This document shows, one piece after another, positions 27,570 to 36,726 of a stretch of DNA of 64,000 nt (position 1 is its first letter; the number at the start of each line of letters is the position of its first letter). The notes below the pieces were generated by a model. That model was not told the origin of the DNA, did not search any database, and saw only the letters and a list, made by a program, of their open reading frames with translations. Source of the stretch: Paraglaciecola psychrophila 170 (GTDB lineage: Bacteria > Pseudomonadota > Gammaproteobacteria > Enterobacterales > Alteromonadaceae). Both the position numbers and the translations under genes were made by a program. Location: NCBI RefSeq assembly GCF_000347635.1, contig NC_020514.1:868001-932000 (forward strand), written 5' to 3'.

Positions 27570-28865
27570 TTAAGCGGGTAATGCGGCAATTTTGCCAATA
27601 GGTGAAGTGATTGAATCTGGTGGTATAGTAAACCATTGAATACCTTTATCGGTTATATACACACAATCTTCTAAACGCACGCCAAATTCACCGGGTAGGT
27701 AAATGCCAGGTTCATTCGAGAAGCACATGCCAGGTTTTAGCGTTTCAGCTTCGCCATGCACAAAGTTTACGGGTTCGTGGCCCTGCATGCCTATGCCGTG
27801 ACCTGTTCTGTGTGACAGCCCTGGTAATGTGTAATCTGGCCTTAAACCCTGTTTGACGTAATAGGCGCGTACCGCGTCATCTACTTTACCAGCAGGTGTG
27901 CCAAGGGTGGCAGTTTCAAAAGCGATGCGTTGGCCTTGTCTAACTGTATTCCAAATTCTTTGTTGTTTTTTACTAGGCTCACCAAACACAAAAGTACGGC
28001 TAATATCAGATTGATAGCCTTGCACACTGCAACCACAATCCATCAACACTATTGATCCCTCGCGGATAGTTTGTTGTTGATTGGTGCCATGCGGGTAAGC
28101 GCTGGCTTCATTAAACAATGCCATATTCCAGATATCACTGCCTCCCAAAGCAGATTGAGCTGATGACATTAAACTTTTCACATCCGTCTGACTCATACCT
28201 AATTCAAGTTTTGACCAAACATGAACATAAGCGGTAAGGGTGATTTCATTGGCTTTGTGCATCAGCTGGAGTTCGTGCTTATCTTTAAACATGCGACAGC
28301 CTAAAGTTACTGGCTCGGCACTGACATCTTGCATCTTGGGTAATAACGACATGATCCCGCGCTGTACGAAATATCTGACTGAGTCCTCAAAGGCAAGTGT
28401 GCCTTGATTGATTTTTCTGTCGTTAAGGATCTGTTTGACTCGCTCAAAGGGGCTTTCGTGCTCTTGCCAGACGCGCACGTCCTCACCTACTGCAAGAGTT
28501 TCACGAATACTCGGCTCTTCAAAAAACGGGCAGATAACGGCTATTTCGCCTTCTTTAGGGACCACCACCGCGGTGAGCCTTTCACTTCGCCACCACTGAA
28601 TGCCACTAAAATAATCCATGGCCGCACCAGGCTCTAAAATCATGGCTGCAATGTTGTGTTGTTTCATGAGTTGTTGTGCTTTAGCAATACGGTCTTGGCG
28701 TTCTTTTACTGAGATAGGTGTGACATTTTCAGTCAAGCTTTTTAAGGTAATATTTGCGACACTCCTCGTAGTAGCCAGTGGGGAAGCGATTGCACTGTAA
28801 CTAAGGGGTAATGCTGCTAAGGCAGCGCCACTGGTAATTAAAAGCTGTCGTTTACTCAATTCCAT
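27570..28865 (-). CDS. Exported M24 family Xaa-Pro-type peptidase
   Basis: A 431-residue protein. The N-terminus (ELSKRQLLITSGAALAALPL) is a Tat-like or Sec signal with a KR pair. A creatinase N domain covers about residues 50-190 and the pita-bread M24 domain follows: LMDCGCSVQGYQSDISRTF (two metal Asp), GLSHRTGHGIGMQGHE (His), SNEPGIYLPGEFGVRLED (Glu residues). It probably removes amino acids next to proline in the periplasm. It leads a three-gene operon with DUF885 and SGNH genes. Confidence 0.88.
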   Translation of the reverse strand: MELSKRQLLITSGAALAALPLSYSAIASPLATTRSVANITLKSLTENVTPISVKERQDRIAKAQQLMKQHNIAAMILEPGAAMDYFSGIQWWRSERLTAVVVPKEGEIAVICPFFEEPSIRETLAVGEDVRVWQEHESPFERVKQILNDRKINQGTLAFEDSVRYFVQRGIMSLLPKMQDVSAEPVTLGCRMFKDKHELQLMHKANEITLTAYVHVWSKLELGMSQTDVKSLMSSAQSALGGSDIWNMALFNEASAYPHGTNQQQTIREGSIVLMDCGCSVQGYQSDISRTFVFGEPSKKQQRIWNTVRQGQRIAFETATLGTPAGKVDDAVRAYYVKQGLRPDYTLPGLSHRTGHGIGMQGHEPVNFVHGEAETLKPGMCFSNEPGIYLPGEFGVRLEDCVYITDKGIQWFTIPPDSITSPIGKIAALPA

Positions 28866-28897
28866 TTATGGCCTTGTGAGAGTGAGGAGCATTATTT

Positions 28898-28932
28898 CAA
28901 AATACAGACTATTACAAATAGTCTGTATTTTG
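28898..28932. terminator. Perfect 16-bp inverted repeat with a 3-base loop
   Basis: CAAAATACAGACTATT, then ACA, then AATAGTCTGTATTTTG. It lies 12 bases beyond the stop of the kinase remnant at 28944-29108 and 33 bases before the M24 peptidase start on the minus strand. The likeliest role is the old terminator of the kinase gene, now in the leader of the peptidase operon; an operator is possible. Confidence 0.6.
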
Positions 28933-28943
28933 AAGCGGCTTGC

Positions 28944-29108
28944 TTAATGTGCAGTAGCAGAATATGGCTCTATCTGTAGCGTTGCCATTACATCTTCCTC
29001 ATTCTTAATCGGCAACGAAAGTGTGAAGGTTTGCTGATAGTTTGACAGTTTAGTTATATTTAAAAGTCCCCCCATTTTGTTCATCCAATGGTTAGGCCCT
29101 TTAATCAT
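28944..29108 (-). pseudogene. Remnant of a sensor histidine kinase C-terminus
   Basis: A 54-codon frame whose middle (MGGLLNIT...QQTFTLSLP) matches the end of an HATPase_c domain, where a Gly-Gly-x-leucine strand is followed by the threonine-rich final strand ending in Leu-Pro. Nothing upstream encodes the rest of a kinase; the frame begins close to an AT-rich tandem repeat. It keeps a hairpin right after its stop. I read it as the tail of a deleted kinase, though a small expressed protein cannot be excluded. Confidence 0.5.
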
Positions 29109-29497
29109 TTTTTGTTTTATTTCTATTTTACCATTGTCTTTATTTGTATTGCTTATGACTTACGATAAGGATTATTTTCTCTTATTTTCTCTTATTTTCT
29201 CTTATTTTCTCTTATTTTTATGATTTGACCCGTTTTTACAAAGTGGTCGCTGGGGAGTGAGAAGTTTGAATAGAGCTTTTTATGTCTACTCATTAATAAT
29301 ATACCTCTTCTCAAATACATCGTTTATTTTTCTAGGTTTTGTTATCTTGGACGTAACAGCTTATAAATCATCCTAATAAATGTGACGGCATTTAAATATT
29401 GCAGTTCATTTTACAGGCTCTCAAAACCGAGAGGATATTTTACCGCTAATTGTTAGTGTCGTATTCTTCATCTCGCCAACAAAAAAGACAAACCTAT
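29109..29497. other. Intergenic leader with a 10-bp tandem repeat
   Basis: Contains five copies of a 10-bp unit (TTATTTTCTC) at 29171-29218. The remainder before the serine hydrolase is AT-rich, with no frame or RNA that I recognise. Confidence 0.8.
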
Positions 29498-30691
29498 ATG
29501 AGCAAAATAATTAAATGGATCGGCGTTACAGGTATAACTCTAGGCGTCTTAGGTAGTATCGGATGGTGGTCGATTGGAGCGGATTGGCGTGCGCTTTTGT
29601 CTGACGCCCCCCGAGACACCAATATTTTGTTTTGGTCCCAAAGTCAGCGTGATGCAGGTTTTAAAATGATGGATAAATTACCATTATTGATTAAATCGAA
29701 CCCTATAGAGCCTAGTTCAATAGTCAGGGAGTTACCTGAAGGCGAGCCGTTAGTATTTGATATGGATATGGATGATTTTTTTGCCAAACAGCATTTGGCT
29801 GGCGCACTCATTCTGCATAAAGGCAATATTCGCTATGAGCGATATGGCATTGGGCTTTCGCCACAGAAACGTTGGACCAGTTTTTCAGTCGCTAAATCCT
29901 TGACCTCGAGTCTGGTGGGTATTGCTTTAAAGGAAGGTTATATCAAGAGTTTAAACGACAGTGTTTCAGACTATATCGAAGGTCTGAAAGATTCGGCCTA
30001 TGATGCTGTCACAATAGAGCAGTTGCTCACTATGACATCTGGGGTTAAGTGGAATGAAGACTATTTTGATCCACAATCTGATGTAGCAAAATTCAATAAT
30101 CATGTTGCGAACGACGGTCTTCCCAGCATCGTGAGTTACATGAAAAAGTTGCCTAGAGCCTATCCTGCTGGGGAGCAGTGGCAGTACTCCACCGGAGAAA
30201 CTAATCTTATTGGGATTTTGGTAGGCGAGGCGACGGGACAGACCCTGTCACACTATTTGACCGAAAAAATTTGGAAACCCTTTGGTATGGAAAACCAAGC
30301 AAGTTGGCTGCTAAGCCCCGATGAGTCAGAGATTTCCGGTTGTTGTATTCAGGCAAGTTTGCGTGATTTTGCTCGATATGGTCTTTTTGTATTGGAGGAT
30401 GGCAAAATAAAGGGGACCGCCACTTTGCCCGATGGTTGGTTTGAAATGGCTACCAGTAAACAAGCTGATATTGGCAGTTCCGGCAAAGGATACGGTTATC
30501 AATGGTGGACATTCGACGATGGCAGCTTTACTGCGCGGGGTATTTTTGGGCAAACTATTTTTATTGACCCCAAAAGGCAACTTGTTGTTACCCTAAATGG
30601 TAATTGGGAAAATGCTACTGAAGCTGAACTCAATAAACAACGTTTTGAATTTATAGACAGGGTTCGCGGGATCATTGATCAACAGGACTAG
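29498..30691 (+). CDS. Serine hydrolase, beta-lactamase class C/PBP-like
   Basis: The ATG at 29498 gives 397 residues with an N-terminal membrane anchor or signal (IIKWIGVTGITLGVLGSIGWW); a TTG 48 bases upstream is less likely. The class C fold motifs are visible: S-x-x-K in TSFSVAKSLTSS (catalytic Ser and Lys), Y-x-N-like YSTGETN near residue 235, and an HxG-equivalent region GYGYQWWTF late in the protein. Members include esterases, D-amino-acid amidases and PBP4-like enzymes; the substrate is not evident. It stands alone. Confidence 0.87.
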   Translation: MSKIIKWIGVTGITLGVLGSIGWWSIGADWRALLSDAPRDTNILFWSQSQRDAGFKMMDKLPLLIKSNPIEPSSIVRELPEGEPLVFDMDMDDFFAKQHLAGALILHKGNIRYERYGIGLSPQKRWTSFSVAKSLTSSLVGIALKEGYIKSLNDSVSDYIEGLKDSAYDAVTIEQLLTMTSGVKWNEDYFDPQSDVAKFNNHVANDGLPSIVSYMKKLPRAYPAGEQWQYSTGETNLIGILVGEATGQTLSHYLTEKIWKPFGMENQASWLLSPDESEISGCCIQASLRDFARYGLFVLEDGKIKGTATLPDGWFEMATSKQADIGSSGKGYGYQWWTFDDGSFTARGIFGQTIFIDPKRQLVVTLNGNWENATEAELNKQRFEFIDRVRGIIDQQD

Positions 30692-31015
30692 TCTACTCAA
30701 CAGTGCGGAACTGAATTGAAGATATTTACAGAGACAGCCATGGTAAACTTACATTAATTAAGCTGTCTGTCTTTGTCATATACTTTTTGAAGCACTGCAA
30801 TAAATTGCATTTAAGGCAAGCGTATCATGTGCAATTAGAGTAGTTGAATGGCAAGAGATGAGTTAGATTAAACTCATAACGTATCGATTTCACTTGGCCT
30901 AGACACTATAAATCACTACAGTGATTATCTGAGCTTTAGTGACAAATTTGAATTATTCACCCTGCCTGAAGGCTCAAGCATTATTGTATCACTAACAAAT
31001 CAATCTCCCCTTAAA
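30692..31015. other. Intergenic region with an open upstream extension of the ZapE frame
   Basis: From about 30869 to 31015 the frame of the ATPase gene is open and reads protein-like (LPEGSSIIVSLTNQSPLKVY), but it has no ATG, GTG or TTG before 31016. The rest holds nothing I recognise. Confidence 0.6.
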
Positions 31016-32182
31016 GTGTACCAATCACAATTGGCTGATAAGCTTGTTGACGACCCATCTCAACAAGCTGCAATACATGCCTTAGATGTCCTATTTAGCC
31101 ATTTAACAAACCGTCAAGCACCATCGTGTTCGCCTATCAAGGGGTTATACCTCTGGGGTGATGTGGGGCGAGGTAAAACCTATTTGATGGACTTGTTTTA
31201 TGATTGCCTGCCCGATGAGGGCAAGCTGAGGCTGCATTTTCATCGTTTTATGGCGCGTATTCATCAAGAACTGAACGAACATTCAGGTGAAGAAGACCCG
31301 TTAGTTCGGATTGCTAATGATCTGGCGAAAACATGTAGAGTGTTATGTTTCGATGAGTTTTTTGTCTCAGACATTGCCGATGCGATGATTTTAGCCGGCT
31401 TATTTGAATGTTTGTTTAAACAAGGGGTGGTGTTGATTGCGACATCAAATATGCCAATCAAAGATTTATACAAAAACGGTTTAGCTCGGCACAAATTTTT
31501 GCCTTGTATTGCTTTGTTGCAACAACATACCGAGATGCTGCATCTAAATGGTAAGCGAGATCACCGGCTGCATTTAACCAAAGTAGAGATAAATACGCCT
31601 GCCACTAGAGCCTCATCACCCCCTTCATCACTGAATATGGGTATCAAGGGCGAAATTGATTTTGACGCTATCTTTATGGGGTTAACTCAAACAATTTCCC
31701 CCAAAGATATCCATACCAGTAGTTTAACCATCTGCCATCGAGATATTCCTGTGATCAGAGCTACGAAGTCTGACCAATCCAACAAAGTAGCTTGGTTCGA
31801 TTTTAATGTATTGTGTGCTGGCTATCGCTCGCAGTTAGATTACATGGACATTGCTAATCGTTTTAACACTGTAATGCTCAGCGATGTGCCCTACCTAGGC
31901 GGTGAAGTGCGCGGCTGGATCAAGGCTCGTGGCACAGAGGATGGAGTCGGTGCCAATCAGGCCACTAGTACTGGAGAACGAGTTGTGTCTTATGCCAGCA
32001 ATGATGATAGTGCCAGACGGTTTATCAGCCTGATTGATGAATTGTACGACCAAAATGTCACCTTGTTTTTAAGCTCGGATGTTCCCTTATCCGAGCTTTA
32101 TAAAGAAGGCGCTTTGACCTTTGAGTTTCGCCGAACCTATAGTCGCTTGATGGAAATGGGGCACAGGGGCATGGCTTTTTAG
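31016..32182 (+). CDS. zapE: ZapE/AFG1-like ATPase
   Basis: A 388-residue AFG1-type AAA+ ATPase; the E. coli homologue ZapE binds FtsZ and is linked to division under stress. Walker A (LWGDVGRGKTYLMDLFYD, near residue 48) and Walker B (VLCFDEFFVSDIADA, near 110) are intact, as is the C-terminal FEFRRTYSRLMEM segment. The GTG at 31016 lacks a ribosome binding site, and family members usually start a few residues earlier with a motif like the in-frame SPLKVYQ just upstream, so the true start is uncertain and may be a rare codon or disrupted. Confidence 0.88.
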   Translation: MYQSQLADKLVDDPSQQAAIHALDVLFSHLTNRQAPSCSPIKGLYLWGDVGRGKTYLMDLFYDCLPDEGKLRLHFHRFMARIHQELNEHSGEEDPLVRIANDLAKTCRVLCFDEFFVSDIADAMILAGLFECLFKQGVVLIATSNMPIKDLYKNGLARHKFLPCIALLQQHTEMLHLNGKRDHRLHLTKVEINTPATRASSPPSSLNMGIKGEIDFDAIFMGLTQTISPKDIHTSSLTICHRDIPVIRATKSDQSNKVAWFDFNVLCAGYRSQLDYMDIANRFNTVMLSDVPYLGGEVRGWIKARGTEDGVGANQATSTGERVVSYASNDDSARRFISLIDELYDQNVTLFLSSDVPLSELYKEGALTFEFRRTYSRLMEMGHRGMAF

Positions 32183-32416
32183 ACACATCAAACCGGCTAA
32201 CGGCTATTGAAGTTAAGATCTTCTGTGCTTAATATTAACTACTTACCGATATAGCCATGATAATTCATCCTGAAATCACGACGGGTATCGCCGTGAAATG
32301 CTAGACAATAAAGCTAGAATTCACATTGATGTTGCGAATAAATTTGTCCTAACTTGTGTTGTCAGTTATAGTTTTGTGGTTATTTATTATACAGAAACGG
32401 ACGTTGTGGAAAGCAA

Positions 32417-32902
32417 ATGAAAAAATATATGTTCAGTATGTTTGCTATTGCTGCAACCTGTTTAGTTGGTTGCAGCAATATAAATAATTATGAAAGCCGT
32501 ATTTATAGCTTTATCGCCGATCAAAATTTGGCTCCAATGGAGAACATTGACTCGGTGCTAGGTTATGAGCTTATTGTATTGAGTGACCAACATCTTGCCC
32601 TTACAATACAAAACGGTAAGTCTTATTTTCTGACCAAGCCAGATGATTGTCATAATATTTTCTGGGCCAAAAAGGTAATCCTTTTAGCAGAGGATAAAGG
32701 TGTTATTAAAGTTGATAGTGATAAAATTGTCAGAGTCGGAGACAAATATACTGAGTGCACAATAACCGGAATATACAAATTGTATTCAGTGCAATTACAG
32801 CAGCTAGCTGGCTTGTCTCGCAGAAAAAATCCAATGCGGTCCCATAGTTTTTTAACCCCTTTATCATCTACAGAATCTAAGAGTATAGGTTTTGAGCACT
32901 AG
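32417..32902 (+). CDS. DUF6491-like lipoprotein, copy 1
   Basis: A 161-residue lipoprotein with a lipobox (CLVGCS, Cys at 19). The mature part has a pattern I associate with DUF6491: FIADQNLAPMENIDSVLGY, LSDQHLALTIQNGKSYFLT, a cysteine in PDDCHN, and VGDKYTECTITGIYKL with a second cysteine, a likely disulfide partner. Two further copies lie at 41928 and 42469; their upstream regions are also alike (GGTTATTTATTATACA before each of the first two), so promoter and gene were duplicated together. Function unknown. Confidence 0.75.
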   Translation: MKKYMFSMFAIAATCLVGCSNINNYESRIYSFIADQNLAPMENIDSVLGYELIVLSDQHLALTIQNGKSYFLTKPDDCHNIFWAKKVILLAEDKGVIKVDSDKIVRVGDKYTECTITGIYKLYSVQLQQLAGLSRRKNPMRSHSFLTPLSSTESKSIGFEH

Positions 32903-33217
32903 TCTTAATTTCTGTTTGGCGTAATTCCATTAAGCGCCATATTTGGTCTTTCAATATGATGAATCAATAATCAGTAGATGGCTTGCCCAAGTGAATAGTT
33001 AACAGTGTCCATATTATTTCATTTGGGCACACTTACTGATGCATTTTGGACCTTTTTAACTGTGAACTTATGCGAGCTGCACATCATTCAATGATTTGGT
33101 TAAGTAACATAGTAACCAAAGCTGCGCAGCATAGCGAAACGAAATATCTCTGATAAATTATTATTAAATGATGATAGTTGTCTGCGTAAAATTCCTCAAA
33201 AAGCTATAACATTGGAC
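32903..33217. other. Intergenic region, nothing recognised
   Basis: About 315 bases between a plus-strand lipoprotein gene and the 3' end of a minus-strand gene. AT-rich; no frame, clear terminator or RNA seen. Confidence 0.6.
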
Positions 33218-33841
33218 TTAGCTTTGTAACTCTTTCAGAATATAAACTGTCTTGGGCGACTCAAGGCGCCAACTTAATCTAGGTTCACCTTCCTGTACAT
33301 TACAGGCTAAATAACAGCGCATCCCTTGTTCATTTTGGCCAAAGTGTCTGTACTGATGTAACGCTTGTTGGCGATTTTTTTCATAAGCGTGCGAAAACGA
33401 ATTCAATTCTTGAGAATGCGCTAGTGCATTGTAGTTTGGACACAACCAATTAAACGTACTTGTTAACCAGCTATCCTGATTTAGCAGCTTGGTTAGTTGT
33501 GACTTTTCTTTAAACGCCCCGGTTATCAGCAAAATATCACTAGTGCTAGAAGTCTGTAGTTTAATGTTAAACCTTGTGGCGTCGGGTAACGCTAAGTTGG
33601 CACACAATAAGTGCACTCGTTTTAGTATCAGTCTGGTTTCTTCTAACATGTAGTCGTCAATATTTTCTAATATTTGCCCCTGCCTAACCTCACCTGTTTG
33701 CCAAATAGATAATTCTGGCAATAGGTAGTCAAGTACAGGGCTGCTAGCTAAAACGCTCTTTTTAGATTTTTGCAGAAGGGGAATATGCAAAGAATTAATA
33801 ATTATTTGCGTAGAACTAAACATAGACACGAGTAACATCAT
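33218..33841 (-). CDS. Hypothetical protein
   Basis: A 207-residue protein that I do not recognise. It has no clear signal peptide or membrane helix, and looks like a mixed alpha/beta soluble protein with two or three cysteines (LLCANL, WLCPNY, CYLACN). Two start codons are adjacent at 33841 and 33838 and a third six codons in; none has a good ribosome binding site. It is divergent from the secreted low-complexity protein gene. Confidence 0.5.
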   Translation of the reverse strand: MMLLVSMFSSTQIIINSLHIPLLQKSKKSVLASSPVLDYLLPELSIWQTGEVRQGQILENIDDYMLEETRLILKRVHLLCANLALPDATRFNIKLQTSSTSDILLITGAFKEKSQLTKLLNQDSWLTSTFNWLCPNYNALAHSQELNSFSHAYEKNRQQALHQYRHFGQNEQGMRCYLACNVQEGEPRLSWRLESPKTVYILKELQS

Positions 33842-34168
33842 TGATTGTGATTTCTGACATTACTCGTGTTCATCACAGTTTGTGCCAACCTAAAATACCT
33901 TATTAAAATCATAGGCATGCAAGGGATTCATATGTAATTAAAGTAATATGACAACTTTTTGACTTGGTCTAACTTGAACTTAATCATCAGCCATTTGCTG
34001 TGAAGCTATGATAGGGGTATTGGTAAATAACTTGGCGAAGAGCGCTTTTTTATTTTGATTTTTGGCTTACGTTGGGTCAAACGGGCTAAGCCCATGCATT
34101 CTCCTCTTAATTATTAGTTGCTTATTTATGCAGTAATAGTCCCATTAATAAATAACACGTTTCCTCAA
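33842..34168. other. Divergent intergenic region, nothing recognised
   Basis: Upstream region between the hypothetical gene and the ECF-type promoter at 34203. No frame or recognisable RNA. Confidence 0.5.
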
Positions 34169-34194
34169 TTAATGAGTTTTTTAAAACTCATTAA
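34169..34194. promoter_or_regulatory. Palindrome TTAATGAGTTTT-TT-AAAACTCATTAA
   Basis: Perfect 12-bp arms with a 2-base centre, directly followed by CTTTTT. It ends eight bases before the ECF-like -35 at 34203, so it may be an operator or an insulating terminator. Confidence 0.45.
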
Positions 34195-34202
34195 CTTTTT
34201 AG

Positions 34203-34229
34203 GGAATAAATTCATCTTTGATCCGTTAC
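34203..34229 (+). promoter_or_regulatory. ECF-type promoter motif GGAATAA-N14-CGTTAC
   Basis: Same -35 heptamer and same 14-base spacer as the motif before the ECF sigma gene (39625-39651, GGAATAA-N14-CGTCAT). It lies 36 bases before the start of the secreted protein gene. Confidence 0.55.
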
Positions 34230-34265
34230 CTCTGTGTCACTTACATAAAACTACAGGAAACGAAG

Positions 34266-35105
34266 ATGATTAAGCTAAATAAAATTGTAAACCTAATGGT
34301 AATTGCGGGTGTGGTTCATTATAGCAGCGCGGTTTTTGCCGCTGATTTGCAAGTGAGTCAAAATACTCAGTTCAATAATCAAACCAGCTTGTCTGAGCAA
34401 ACTGATACTGACCAAGCAAGCGCCAATTCGGAAACTGAATCTGATACCTCGGCGCAAAGCAATAACAATGCACAAGCAAATGCTAACGGACAGGCAAACA
34501 GTAGCGGACAGGCAAACACGGACACCAACACTGAGCAACAGCAAGTGGGATCTACTGCAGATGAAAGTACAGAAACAGCCAGTACTCAAATGAGCAAACT
34601 AAATGGAGATGTAGTAGCAAACAGCACAAACAGTCTCGGCAGCTCGGTAGCACAGTCAACATCTGTGATAGCCACCAACAGTTTGTCGACTGTGTCGCAG
34701 CTTCAATTACCAGCAATGCCTGCAACAGAACCGACAGAACCATCAGAACCAATCAGCGAATCCGATGACACACAAGACACCGCGCCCAGTGAGATGCCTG
34801 ATGCGCCTGAATTTAGTAATGCAGTTGCCCTTGCTAACACCACAGACTTTGCCAGCAGCCTATCCTCTAATGCGCAGCAATTGGTTAGCTTAGATGTCGC
34901 GTCTCAGGCCACTCAGGTTATCGAGCAGTCAGTTAATACAACCATTGCAGATAGTATTACGAGTAATGCTGAAAGCTCGGTGGTGCAAACCATGAATAGT
35001 CAAATTAATACCTTGGTTGCCGAACAAATCAATGCCGAGGTGGCCAACGCGACAGTTACTGAAGTGGCAAATACTATCAACAGCGACTTAGATTTAGGTA
35101 TTTAA
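34266..35105 (+). CDS. Secreted low-complexity Ser/Thr/Asn/Gln-rich protein
   Basis: The ATG at 34266 is preceded by AGGAAACGAAG and gives 279 residues with a Sec signal (ending AVFAAD). The mature protein is almost free of aromatic residues and lacks cysteine; residues 35-120 are rich in N, Q, S, T, D (SNNNAQANANGQANSSGQAN, with an imperfect repeat), followed by a Pro/Glu-rich linker (EPTEPSEPISES) and a Val/Ala/Ser/Gln-rich helical end. That composition fits a surface adhesin, biofilm matrix or amyloid-like protein, but there is no family match I can name. It is followed by a strong terminator and the barrel gene at 35179, and preceded by an ECF-like promoter. Confidence 0.7.
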   Translation: MIKLNKIVNLMVIAGVVHYSSAVFAADLQVSQNTQFNNQTSLSEQTDTDQASANSETESDTSAQSNNNAQANANGQANSSGQANTDTNTEQQQVGSTADESTETASTQMSKLNGDVVANSTNSLGSSVAQSTSVIATNSLSTVSQLQLPAMPATEPTEPSEPISESDDTQDTAPSEMPDAPEFSNAVALANTTDFASSLSSNAQQLVSLDVASQATQVIEQSVNTTIADSITSNAESSVVQTMNSQINTLVAEQINAEVANATVTEVANTINSDLDLGI

Positions 35106-35125
35106 GCTTACTCAATCCCAAACCT

Positions 35126-35154
35126 ACGCCGGCTTATCGCCGGCGTTCTTTTTT
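35126..35154 (+). terminator. Rho-independent terminator
   Basis: ACGCCGGC-TTATC-GCCGGCGT followed by TTCTTTTTT, 20 bases after the secreted protein stop. It may attenuate rather than fully stop transcription into the barrel gene, which starts 25 bases later. Confidence 0.9.
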
Positions 35155-35178
35155 ATATCTATAGGATAGGTGGTTAAG

Positions 35179-36111
35179 ATGAAATTATTTTTTGAAAAGA
35201 TGACATGTATTGTGGCTTTAACAACAAGTTCACTGGCATCGGCAACACCTCAATCCAGTTTTAAAGTCAATGGTGAAGTAGGCGCAGGACTAATATCCAA
35301 CTCTGCTTTAAGTGTCGATGAGTTGGATGATGTATCTTCTCAAAGTGATAGTGGCTATGAATTTAATGGAGTGGTTAAGGGTAAATGGCATGTAACGGAT
35401 AAAACAAAACTATCTTCTAGCTATGCTTACAATAAAAAGTCATACAATGAATTCTCACAGTATGATTTAGCCTTACATCAACTCAACATAGATGGTAGTT
35501 ATAAGTTTAATAGCAGTGAGATTGGCGTACGTGTTGACGGCGCTTCTGCCTCTGTAGCGGGTAAAACATTTCTAAACTACCAACAAGTGAGTCTTTACTT
35601 TGGGTATTTTGTTCAGCCCGAAACCTATGTGCGCACTAGTGTTAAATTAAAAAACAAATCTTTTGCTGAACTATCCGATCGCGATGCGAGTGGATTTGGT
35701 GCAACTCTTGACGTGTTTCACTTCATGAACGGCGCCAACACTATGCTGATGCTTGGCTTAAGTGCCGAAAAAGAAGAAGGTCAGGATAGTCAATTCGATT
35801 ATTTAGGGCTTGGCATTCATACTAAAATCACCCATAAGTTCAGTCTTTTTGGCCTTGATTCTAAAGTGGGGTTTGGCTTACGTTTTCAAAACAAAGATTA
35901 TCAAAGTGTTGAAGTGGAAACCTTTCCGGCTGGTCAGGATATAGGTAACAGAGATGAAAATAGGCAGGTTATAGAAGCAAGCTGGGACTTACACTTATTA
36001 GATAATTTGTCAGTGATGACAGAGTTGCAACATGGTGACTTTAAGTCTCAACTTGAAAGCCAAACCTATCAGCAAACCATCGCCAGAGTGGGTTTAAAGT
36101 ACACCTTTTAA
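35179..36111 (+). CDS. Predicted outer-membrane beta-barrel protein
   Basis: The ATG at 35179 follows AGGATAGGTGG; a GTG 9 bases earlier is in frame. The 310-residue product has a signal peptide (ending SSLASA) and then alternating amphipathic strands through to a C-terminal phenylalanine (ARVGLKYTF), the usual BAM recognition ending. Strand content suggests 12-14 strands. It resembles the generic surface barrels sometimes paired with secreted substrates. Placed right after the low-complexity protein, it may export, anchor or display it; that is inference. Confidence 0.75.
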   Translation: MKLFFEKMTCIVALTTSSLASATPQSSFKVNGEVGAGLISNSALSVDELDDVSSQSDSGYEFNGVVKGKWHVTDKTKLSSSYAYNKKSYNEFSQYDLALHQLNIDGSYKFNSSEIGVRVDGASASVAGKTFLNYQQVSLYFGYFVQPETYVRTSVKLKNKSFAELSDRDASGFGATLDVFHFMNGANTMLMLGLSAEKEEGQDSQFDYLGLGIHTKITHKFSLFGLDSKVGFGLRFQNKDYQSVEVETFPAGQDIGNRDENRQVIEASWDLHLLDNLSVMTELQHGDFKSQLESQTYQQTIARVGLKYTF

Positions 36112-36250
36112 TGACCCCCTTTAAGATAAAACTATGTACGAGCACATTAAATTTTGAGACTCACACCAGCATTATGTCTCCCTTATACTGGGATTTTGCT
36201 TGGTTTGCTAAAGCGTTCTTAACAATACAATTACACTTTTGACTGAAGGT

Positions 36251-36282
36251 AGCCGTCTAAGGAGACGGTTAGGCTTGTTTTT
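36251..36282 (+). terminator. Probable terminator after the barrel gene
   Basis: CCGTCT-AAGG-AGACGG with a short extension (AGCC/GGCT alternative pairing) and a GTTTTTATT tail, about 140 bases after the barrel stop. Confidence 0.5.
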
Positions 36283-36726
36283 ATTATTTCCGCTTTGAGC
36301 GAATTCCGGTCATAGTATTGCATCAATCGCGACTGTTAAGTCGTCGCTTAAAGGGGCCGCTGAATAGTCTTTGCTTAATTCAAAAATTGCCTGAAAGTTG
36401 ACATAATGTTTTGCGAATTTTCAGCGTCGAAGTTTGACTGAAAAGTGCCAATTGTAGAAGTCGATAAAAACTTGGGCGACAGTCTGTTTTGCCCAAGATG
36501 GCTGCCATTCGATAAAATCATTTGTATGTCACGACTGAGCGATCTATAGCCATTCGCTGATGTGACCTTATTAAAAAGTCACGCGTTGACTTGGTAACCG
36601 AGTTGATAGACCCATTACGGAAAAATTTACTATTCAAATAATATAGGCGTTCACAATAGAATTAGCTTGATACAAGTCGCAATATGTATAAGATTAAAAT
36701 ACACATCAGTCTGTAAAGAAGTAGGA
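36283..36726. other. Intergenic region, nothing recognised
   Basis: About 440 bases between the barrel gene terminator and the binding protein gene. No coding frame, RNA or repeat was recognised. Confidence 0.5.

Noticed and set aside
34293..34752. Minus-strand frames opposite the low-complexity protein
   Set aside because: Repetitive composition keeps the opposite strand open; those products are Cys/Leu/Ser-rich artefacts.
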